From contig JAJTWZ010000022.1 in the NCBI GenBank assembly GCA_021463145.1, forward strand, positions 1-64,000: DNA of 64,000 nt, given 5' to 3'. The position numbers and the translations under genes are program-made. Each line of letters begins with the position of its first letter. Positions within the stretch are counted from its first letter, which is position 1. This document shows positions 57,708 through 64,000 of this stretch, one piece after another. The stretch is from Blastocatellia bacterium. GTDB lineage: Bacteria > Acidobacteriota > Blastocatellia > UBA7656 > JADIYM01. Under the pieces are notes generated by a model, which did no database searches, had not been told where the DNA came from, and worked only from the letters and a program-made list of their open reading frames with translations.

Positions 57708-58310
57708 TCAGGCCGGCAAGTGCCCGGTGACTATCTGTTCCGTCGTCGCAAATGTGACACCACTGGCCTCGAACCGCTCCAGAGCCGAGCGACTCCCCTC
57801 AGCCGTGACGCCGGCGATCGCGTCCGCGACGACAATTACGGGGATTCCGCGCTCGATGAGGCCTTCGACCGCCCGGCTGACACAGTAATCGGTTGCGACA
57901 CCATACACGACCGCCCGATCCGGAGTGAACCGCTCGAGATAATGGCCGACTGCCGGATTGCTGAACATCGAGAAAGTCACTTTCTCCAGGATGGTCTGCG
58001 CCGGCTGCTCTTGCGGAAGTCCTACGCCGGCAGCAGTTACTACGACCGGTGCTTCGGTCAATGTGACTGCGATCTTGCATTGACCGGCGGTTCCCGCGAG
58101 GCAATGCGAGGGAAACTGGGCGAACTCGGGATCGTCGGGAAGGTGAGCGTCGGCTGAACTCAATATCGGAATGCCGTTCGCCACGGCGTGGGCAGTGAGA
58201 GCCCCGAGCGCATCGACCAGTTCGACGGCTCCAGGCACGGAAAGCCGGCCGTCGGCGTCGATGAAGTCGTGCTGCGTGTCTATGTCGACGAAAAGCAGTG
58301 ATTCGCTCAT
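57708..58310 (-). CDS. pncA: Nicotinamidase / isochorismatase-family hydrolase
   Basis: Probable deamidase of nicotinamide to nicotinate (200 residues), in NAD salvage. The catalytic residues are visible: D in FVDIDTQHDF (about 7-16), K in LEKVTFSMF and the nucleophile C in VATDYCVSRAV. The ATG at 58310 is favoured because AAGGA stands at proper distance; a second ATG three codons earlier sits too close. The following NrtR-like gene supports a role in NAD metabolism. Isochorismatase or other amidase activity cannot be excluded. Confidence 0.83.
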   Translation of the reverse strand: MSESLLFVDIDTQHDFIDADGRLSVPGAVELVDALGALTAHAVANGIPILSSADAHLPDDPEFAQFPSHCLAGTAGQCKIAVTLTEAPVVVTAAGVGLPQEQPAQTILEKVTFSMFSNPAVGHYLERFTPDRAVVYGVATDYCVSRAVEGLIERGIPVIVVADAIAGVTAEGSRSALERFEASGVTFATTEQIVTGHLPA

Positions 58311-58425
58311 TCCGTTCATTCCTTCCGGTTACGTCTGACCGCTGGACGTACCGCGCCGCGGCGCCGCAATCTTGCACCGGCGCGTCTCTCTTGTCGAGTT
58401 TCGATCCGCCAATGCACCCGTCACT

Positions 58426-60045
58426 TCAGGCGTCGCTGCGACGCGCGAGATCGCCGGCCGGCCGGACTGCAATCGTCTTGAAGCGATGAAGCCTGACGAG
58501 TCCGGGTGCCGCGCCGCGCGGCTTGCTGACAAACTTGCGTTGGACGTAACGCACGTCGACGAGCGCTTCGTCCTTCGCCTGGCTGTAAAAGGCGGCCAAC
58601 TGAGCCGCTTCCAGCAAGGTGCGATGCGGCACGTCGCCGCGCCGCGCCAATCGAACGATGACGTGCGAGCCCGGATAGTCGGCGGCGTGCAGCCAGATGT
58701 CCGAAGGACGAGCGACCTTGAAGGTGATCTCGTCGTTTGCGGAGCTGGTTCGTCCCACCAGAATTTCGTAGCCGTCCGAGGAAACGAAACGACGGGCGCC
58801 GCTTACCGGTCGCGCCGCGCCCGATCCGCGCGACGCCGGGCCGGCCGGCACGCGGCGAATCCCGAGAAGGCCGTCGAGCCGGGAGGCGATCTCGTCGATC
58901 TCGGCTGTTGTCGCCGCGGCATCGAGGGCTGATTCGAGCTCGTGCAGCGCAGTCGCCCGAGACTCCACGACTGGTCTGCGACTGTCAACGGCCTCGCGAG
59001 TGCGCCGCATTCGACGATGCCGTGCAAAGTACTGCTCAGCCAGCGCCGCAGGCGTTACGCCGGGGCCAGCCTCGATGAAGATCGATTCCTGGCCGTCCGA
59101 GTAGTAGTCGACGATCTTGTAGCCACCTTCGATCGGTATGGCGGTCGACTGTTGAGCCAGAAGACACTCCGCGATTTCGCGCAGCCGCCCGGCGCCTTCG
59201 GCGGATCGAACGTCATCGTCCATTGCGCGCAGTGCGCGGCGCTCGCGGTCCAGCGCCGCGCGAATCCGATGGCCCAGGACGCGCACGCGCGACCGGCTTC
59301 TTTCGAAAACGCCGAGGCCGAGCCACCACGAGGTTGCGGCATTGGATGGATCGTCGAATTTCTCGATAAGACCGTTGGTGAGCGAGTGCAACTCGATCGT
59401 CGAAAGTACGAATCGGCCGGATGGCTCGCGGTAAAGACGAAACGTCTCGCAAGGTGACAGCAGTTCGCTATCGATCGGCACCGTTCCGCGGCCGTGGCTT
59501 GCCAGAGTGTCGCGGAAGGCGGCCTCGCGTTCGAGCGTGCGCGACCGTGCCGGCGCCGCCGCGGCCGGTGCAGCGTAAGGCCGGCCGATTCTCGACGCCG
59601 AAGATTCGGAGTCACGCATGCTCGCGCGTACGCGGCCGTCTCCGTCGACGAGCAACACGTTGGACGATCTGCCCGTGAGCTCGGCGACGACTTCGAAGCG
59701 CGAGACCTCGCCGGACGCGGCGAATCCACGAAATTCCAGAGTAACGAGGCGGTCGCCGGACGGCTTTCGAATGGCCTCGATTCGGGCGCCGCGCAGGTGT
59801 TTGCGCAGGAGGGAACCGAACGCCAGTTCGCCGGCGGCCGGGGGGTCCGCTTCGGCCGCTGCCCGGTTGGCGAGAAACATCGCCGGCGCGTCCGGCCGCG
59901 CAGAGATGAACAGCACGCGATCGTCGTCGAGCCGCGCATCGATCGCGAGACAGAGCGGCGACGGCTGCCAGACTCGGGCGACTGGCATTCCGGTCAGGCG
60001 CGGACGCACCGCATCGACGACAGCCTGGAGGAACGTGTTGTCCAT
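58426..60045 (-). CDS. rqcH: NFACT / RqcH-family ribosome-associated quality control factor
   Basis: Homologue of bacterial RqcH/Rqc2, 539 residues, which binds 50S-peptidyl-tRNA complexes from stalled ribosomes and adds alanine tails. NFACT-N contains the diagnostic D98-R99 pair (SGDRLVTLEF). A coiled-coil middle (about 255-395) and the NFACT-R domain with FKVARPSDIWLHAADYPG, then SHVIVRL, follow. FbpA-type fibronectin-binding homologues share this architecture. No mutS2 or rqcP gene is adjacent. Confidence 0.88.
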   Translation of the reverse strand: MDNTFLQAVVDAVRPRLTGMPVARVWQPSPLCLAIDARLDDDRVLFISARPDAPAMFLANRAAAEADPPAAGELAFGSLLRKHLRGARIEAIRKPSGDRLVTLEFRGFAASGEVSRFEVVAELTGRSSNVLLVDGDGRVRASMRDSESSASRIGRPYAAPAAAAPARSRTLEREAAFRDTLASHGRGTVPIDSELLSPCETFRLYREPSGRFVLSTIELHSLTNGLIEKFDDPSNAATSWWLGLGVFERSRSRVRVLGHRIRAALDRERRALRAMDDDVRSAEGAGRLREIAECLLAQQSTAIPIEGGYKIVDYYSDGQESIFIEAGPGVTPAALAEQYFARHRRMRRTREAVDSRRPVVESRATALHELESALDAAATTAEIDEIASRLDGLLGIRRVPAGPASRGSGAARPVSGARRFVSSDGYEILVGRTSSANDEITFKVARPSDIWLHAADYPGSHVIVRLARRGDVPHRTLLEAAQLAAFYSQAKDEALVDVRYVQRKFVSKPRGAAPGLVRLHRFKTIAVRPAGDLARRSDA

Positions 60046-60072
60046 CGCCCGACCGCCAGACGGCGGATGCGC

Positions 60073-61128
60073 CTACTCCCGGACGACGCGAGTGCCAGAG
60101 ATCAGGTCGTGCACACCGCAACCGTTGCGGTTCACGAACGCCCACGCGAATCCAAGGCCAACCGGCAACGCCGCCGCCAGGTATCCAGTGGCCCGCAGGA
60201 AGAGAGCCCTCGACGTGGGATCGCAGCCGTCCGAATCGACGACGCGCAATCCACCTATCATCATTCCAATGGTCCGTCCGCCGATCGTCAGCATCGCGAG
60301 CACGTAATAGGCCGCGAGCAGGACGAGCGTACCCGCCAGCAGGAGACGAACGGGCAACTTTCCGAGATCGCCACCGATCGCCCAGGCGGTGGCGACGAAC
60401 GGGACCGACACCAAGGCGAAAATGCCGACGTCGATTGCTCCCGCCATTGCGCGGGCCAGGAGCGGCGCATTCTGGACTTCGAACGTGGCAGGGAGCTCCG
60501 CAGTGGCCGCGATGGCGAGCGGATCGAAATCTTCGTCGTCGAGCCCTTCGAGCAACTCCGCAGGATCGAAGAGTTCCTCGCGATCGGGAGCCGCCTGGAC
60601 GATGGCCGGAGTGAATGGCTCGACCGCCGCGAGCGCCGAGGTCTGTGGAGCCGCGATGGAGCGCGCCGCGGGCTGTTGCGACGGCACCGGGGCGACGCGG
60701 GCCGCTGCCGCCGAGCCGCGGCGCCCGATTGGCGTCGGTTGGGAAACCGCGTTGGCGGATGCTCGCCGCAATCTGTCGAGGGCGGCGGCAACGATCGGAT
60801 TCGCGTGATCTTCGGGAACGGAGATCGAAGACTCTTCCGGCCTCTCGCCAACCGGTTCGGTCTCGGCTGCGACGCTCGTTGCCCGTCGAGCGGCGTTGGC
60901 TTCGCCAACCATTGCCTCCATCGAACGACGGGCCTTGATGGCGCGCACCTTCTCGTTGAGTTCGAGCCGCCAGTCGGGCAACGATGCTCTCGTCTGGCGT
61001 TGAGAAGGAAACTCGATCAGCGTCGATGAGGTCTCGGTCGTGGACGCTCGCTCGGGCGCCACGCGACCGCACCGGCTGCATCGACTGAGCGCGTCCGGGA
61101 AGACGTGACTGCAGACGGGACACTTCAT
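60073..61128 (-). CDS. Zinc-ribbon RDD-family membrane protein
   Basis: 351 residues. A CPVCSHVFPDALSRCSRC zinc ribbon (3-20) opens the protein. A long low-complexity, Ala/Glu-rich linker (about 45-210) leads to an RDD domain with three or four membrane helices (about 226-335): ARAMAGAIDVGIFALVSVPF, then GGRTIGMMIGGLRVVD and the closing CGVHDLISGTRVV. RDD proteins are of unknown function, sometimes ion exchangers. It starts 28 bases before the rqcH gene on the same strand. Confidence 0.82.
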   Translation of the reverse strand: MKCPVCSHVFPDALSRCSRCGRVAPERASTTETSSTLIEFPSQRQTRASLPDWRLELNEKVRAIKARRSMEAMVGEANAARRATSVAAETEPVGERPEESSISVPEDHANPIVAAALDRLRRASANAVSQPTPIGRRGSAAAARVAPVPSQQPAARSIAAPQTSALAAVEPFTPAIVQAAPDREELFDPAELLEGLDDEDFDPLAIAATAELPATFEVQNAPLLARAMAGAIDVGIFALVSVPFVATAWAIGGDLGKLPVRLLLAGTLVLLAAYYVLAMLTIGGRTIGMMIGGLRVVDSDGCDPTSRALFLRATGYLAAALPVGLGFAWAFVNRNGCGVHDLISGTRVVRE

Positions 61129-61334
61129 AGAGGTGGTTCCTCGACCGACGGCGCCATACTTTGACTGTCGCTTGAAGCTTGGGGACCTAAAGAGGCCCCG
61201 ATCCTACCAAAATGACCCATGACGGTCAAGAATTGTGTTCGGGACGCTTCGAATAGAACCGGATGGGTCGACGAGTCCGAGATCGGCAGATGGAGTCGGA
61301 GGTCCGATCGAGCGACCCGTGGCGGTCCTCTCCC

Positions 61335-61508
61335 GCGGCGGGCAAGACACTCGCAGCTCGTGGCCGTGAGATCGGCGAAACGCTGCTCCCGTACCTCGCG
61401 CCGATTGGCTGGAGGCACACCAACCCGACGGGCGACTATTTCTGGAAACGGGGCCGGAAGGCCACCAATGGCCGATTCCGGCTCTTCCGGCCGATCAGAA
61501 CTCCTTAG
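61335..61508 (+). pseudogene. Tn3-family transposase C-terminal relic
   Basis: The last ~57 residues of a + frame end in LLPYLAPIGWRHTNPTGDYFW and RFRLFRPIRTP. This parallels the C-terminus of Tn3-family transposases (LLxHLSPLGWEHINLTGDYxW, GxFRPLR). The DDE catalytic part is missing upstream, so only a 3' fragment remains. A 38-bp repeat of Tn3 type begins at the stop codon. Function lost. Confidence 0.72.
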
Positions 61509-61541
61509 CGTGAGACTATTTCCGTTTCCTGAGGGAGCCCC
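61504..61541. mobile_element. 38-bp Tn3-type terminal inverted repeat
   Basis: The sequence starts CTTAGCGTGAGACTATTTCC and ends GAGGGAGCCCC. Its length of exactly 38 bp, reverse-strand GGGG start and TAAG end match Tn3-family termini, and it directly follows the transposase relic, as in intact elements. The opposite end was not found in the window. A 5-bp target duplication cannot be checked. Confidence 0.7.
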
Positions 61542-61687
61542 CTATCCGAAAGGGATCGACCGGTTAAGGCAGCCGGCGTGCCGGCCGCCCGAAAACCGAA
61601 CGATTGACGGTTGCCCCCCGGCATCGTGTTGACCGTCCGTGTTAGCATCGCCGAACCCCCCGTACCTCCTGATTCCCGGAGACACCG

Positions 61688-63544
61688 ATGCCCCGACTTC
61701 GATTCCACACGGGCCGTCTGGCTGCGGCCGCGATGCTGCTCGTTCTCTCATTCGTGCCGTCTTTCGCACAGAAGACCGCGAAGCCGCCACTGCACGGTAG
61801 AAAGTGGATGGCAATTACCGGAAAGCCGCTCGCTGCAACATCCGGGGCACTGATCTTCCAGAGGGGAGGAAACGCAGTCGACGCTGCGTGCGCGATGATC
61901 GCAACGACGTCGACGATGTGGGACACTCTGAGCTGGGGCGGAGAAACGCAGGCGCTCGTCTATGATCCACGCACCCGGAAGGTCGTTGGCATCAACGCGC
62001 TTGGCGTCGCGCCGACCGGTGCTACGGCAGAGTTCTACCGCTCGAAGTCGATGAAGCATCCGCCGGCGTACGGTCCGCTTGCGGCCGTGACGCCAGGCAC
62101 GCCCGGCGGCCTTCTGGTGATGCTCGCCGAGTACGGCCGGCTGTCGCTCGCCGAGGTGCTCGCTCCGGCTATCGAACTCGCCGACGGTTACCCGATCGAC
62201 GCGGAAACCGCGAATGTCATTGAGCGCGAGAAGGCTCGGATAAAGCAGTGGCCCGACTCGAAGCGAGTGATGCTGCCCCACCTGGGGGAATCGCGTGAGG
62301 CGCCTTACGCCGGCGAGATCTTCCGCCAGCCCGAGCTTGCCGCGACTCTCCGAAAACTAGTGGAGGCCGAACAGAAGGCGCTAGCCGCCGGGAAGTCTCG
62401 CCGCGAAGCGATCATGGCCGCCTACGACCGCTTCTACCGTGGCGACGTCGGCGCCGCGTTCGTCGACGGGCTCGCGGCCAACGGTGGACTGGTTACTCGC
62501 GAGGATCTCGCAAACTGGTCCGTGAAGATCGAAGAGCCCCTGATGACGACCTACAAGGGCATTGAAGTTTACAAGCTCACGACGTGGGTACAGGGTCCGG
62601 TGATGCTCCAGGCGTTGAACATTCTCGAGCCATTCGACCTGAAGGGAATGGGGTACAACAGCGCACGCTACCTGCACACGGTGTACCAGGCGATGAACCT
62701 CGCGTTCGCCGATCGTGACTTCTACTATGGAGACCCCGCCTTTCCGCCCGTCGAACCGGTCCGCGGACTTCTGTCGAAGGAATATGCACGCGAGCGTGCC
62801 AAGCTGATTCGGCCCGACCGCAACGATCCCGACATTCGGCCGGGCGATCCATATCCTTTTCAGTCTGGTACGAATCCGTATCGAGAGGCCCTCGAGCGTT
62901 GGCACACCGTCGATGTTCCCGGCGCGGCGGCGCGCGGTTCCGACGGCGATCGTAGCTTCTATTCGGGGACTACTACCGTCGAGACGGCCGACGCCGAAGG
63001 CTGGGTGGTGTCCGTTACGCCGAGCGGCGCCTGGGTGCCGGCCGTCATCGCCGGCAACACGGGTATCGGGGTGAGCCAGCGCGCTCAGAGTTTCGTTCTC
63101 GATGCCGCCGAGAACCCGTTCAACGTGATCGAGCCTGGAAAACGCCCGCGCGCCACGCTGACGCCAACGATTGCCCTCCGCGATGGCGTCCCTTTTCTGG
63201 CGTTCGGCGTGCAAGGTGGAGACTCTCAGGACCAGAATCTGCTCCAGTTCTTTCTCAACGTTGTCGAGTTTGGAATGACGGTGCAGGAAGCCTGCGAGGC
63301 CGCAAACATCAACAGCTTCCAGTTGCGCGAGTCTTTCGGTGAGCACGAGTCGAGGCCGGGCCGAATGCTGGTAGCGGAATCGACATCGCCGTGGATCCGC
63401 AAGGAGCTGCGATCGATGGGCTACGATCTGACGTTTGCGCCGATTACCTCGGGCCCGATCAACGCGATAATGCTCGACCGCAAACACGGGACGATCTGGG
63501 GCGGATCGAGCAACCACGGTGAGGACTACGGGATAGGGTGGTGA
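61688..63544 (+). CDS. ggt: Gamma-glutamyltranspeptidase-family protein
   Basis: Periplasmic N-terminal-nucleophile hydrolase, 618 residues, acting on gamma-glutamyl peptides such as glutathione. A signal peptide (about 1-27, ending SFAQ) is followed by the large-subunit domain with ATSGALIFQRGGNAVDAA and YGPLAAVTPGTPGG. The autoprocessing point is TTTVETADAEG (T428-T430), the equivalent of the catalytic threonine in TTHYSV of E. coli; the third position is not histidine. TLTPTIALRDG and FGVQGGDSQDQNLLQFF also fit the family. Isolated gene. It might be a GGT-like acylase instead. Confidence 0.87.
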   Translation: MPRLRFHTGRLAAAAMLLVLSFVPSFAQKTAKPPLHGRKWMAITGKPLAATSGALIFQRGGNAVDAACAMIATTSTMWDTLSWGGETQALVYDPRTRKVVGINALGVAPTGATAEFYRSKSMKHPPAYGPLAAVTPGTPGGLLVMLAEYGRLSLAEVLAPAIELADGYPIDAETANVIEREKARIKQWPDSKRVMLPHLGESREAPYAGEIFRQPELAATLRKLVEAEQKALAAGKSRREAIMAAYDRFYRGDVGAAFVDGLAANGGLVTREDLANWSVKIEEPLMTTYKGIEVYKLTTWVQGPVMLQALNILEPFDLKGMGYNSARYLHTVYQAMNLAFADRDFYYGDPAFPPVEPVRGLLSKEYARERAKLIRPDRNDPDIRPGDPYPFQSGTNPYREALERWHTVDVPGAAARGSDGDRSFYSGTTTVETADAEGWVVSVTPSGAWVPAVIAGNTGIGVSQRAQSFVLDAAENPFNVIEPGKRPRATLTPTIALRDGVPFLAFGVQGGDSQDQNLLQFFLNVVEFGMTVQEACEAANINSFQLRESFGEHESRPGRMLVAESTSPWIRKELRSMGYDLTFAPITSGPINAIMLDRKHGTIWGGSSNHGEDYGIGW

Positions 63545-63580
63545 GGAGATGAGCCGCTTCAAATTCGGAGGCGAGCGCCG

Positions 63581-64000
63581 ATGTGTACGGTAACGTGGGT
63601 GCGGAGGCACGATGGCTACGACCTGCTCTGTAACAGGGACGAGCGCCTGACCCGTTTGCCGGCCACCGGTCCCGAAACGCGCGAGTTGCGCGGATTGCGT
63701 TATATATCCCCACTCGACGGCGACTACGGCGGAACCTGGATTACCGTCAACGAGCTCGGCGTGACGCTCTGCCTGTTGAACGCTTACGGCAGCGAATCGC
63801 AGGAGCCGCTCGAGGGGTGGACGAGCCGCGGTCTGTTGCTCGCCGATCTCGCCGACTCGGAAGACGCTCAGGATACGCGTCGGCGCATTCTTGACCGTGA
63901 CTTGTCGATGTTCCGGCCGTTCGTCCTGCTGATTGCGGCGCCGAACTGGACTCCGACGCAGGTGCGGTGGACCGGGCGGAGCCTCGAGATGGATGGGACG
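63581..64000 (+). CDS. NRDE/TANGO2-family protein, 3' end outside the window
   Basis: Open frame from ATG at 63581 to the window edge, 140 codons. It begins MCTVTWVRRHDGYDLLCNRD, the family signature with the N18-R19-D20-E21 tetrad that names NRDE proteins; DYGGTWITVNELGVTLCLLN follows with the usual spacing. Family members are NTN-hydrolase-like and of unclear function. GGAGG lies 10 bases before the start. Incomplete: the C-terminus is missing. Confidence 0.88.
   Translation, partial: MCTVTWVRRHDGYDLLCNRDERLTRLPATGPETRELRGLRYISPLDGDYGGTWITVNELGVTLCLLNAYGSESQEPLEGWTSRGLLLADLADSEDAQDTRRRILDRDLSMFRPFVLLIAAPNWTPTQVRWTGRSLEMDGT

Noticed and set aside
59494-61029. 511-codon + frame opposite rqcH and the RDD gene
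   Set aside because: No motif, spans two real minus-strand genes.

Overview
The window is GC-rich bacterial chromosome with dense, mostly short-spaced genes on both strands. The housekeeping genes (purL, pabB, xseA/xseB, murB, lon, nrdR, secA, atpD/atpC, rqcH-type) are diderm-compatible. Zinc-ribbon/FHA proteins, DUF4097 and propeller-type sensors, and GC-rich palindromic intergenic repeats are abundant, which fits Acidobacteriota best. That taxonomic assignment is an inference from gene content only; no rRNA or tRNA gene was seen.

Layout. 1-7.8 kb: tandem and inverted repeats, an RlaP-type nucleotidyltransferase, purL, a small unknown, a membrane-tethered subtilase, then pabB-pabC (folate branch). 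7.8-12.4 kb: two repeat-filled intergenic regions around a zinc-ribbon/FHA protein and a membrane-anchored PP2C phosphatase (protein phosphorylation signalling). 12.4-19.5 kb: MoxR - DUF58 - transglutaminase operon, a bidirectional terminator, a minus-strand pair of secreted FecR-like proteins with CxC clusters, and an OmpA-like secreted protein. 19.6-24.1 kb: xseA - methyltransferase - xseB - FHA membrane protein - murB. 24.1-28.2 kb (minus): flippase-like membrane protein - nrdR - lon.

28.4-32.7 kb: ECF sigma factor, tandem-zinc-finger anti-sigma factor, B-box membrane protein, LiaF/DUF4097-like protein and a tiny membrane protein, probably one envelope-stress operon. 33-43.4 kb: M23 peptidase, secA, an uncharacterised helical-repeat protein that seems to start at CTG, a K+ channel/RCK protein, a glycosyltransferase, a cobalamin-type radical SAM protein and an acyl-CoA dehydrogenase. 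43.9-48.6 kb: the most unusual locus, a 1314-residue transmembrane protein that joins a 14-motif periplasmic beta-propeller sensor to a cytoplasmic P-loop NTPase, overlapped by a gene for a DUF697-like membrane-associated protein.

48.6-49.7 kb is a repeat graveyard with nested inverted repeats. 49.7-54.3 kb: an ABC ATPase plus binding lipoprotein without permease, a PLD-FHA fusion and an alpha/beta hydrolase. 54.3-64 kb: atpD-atpC split from the rest of the ATP synthase, a Fis-type HTH protein, a nicotinamidase-NrtR operon (NAD metabolism), an NFACT/RqcH protein, an RDD protein, a relic of a Tn3-family transposase with a 38-bp terminal repeat, a gamma-glutamyltranspeptidase and the start of an NRDE/TANGO2 gene that leaves the window.
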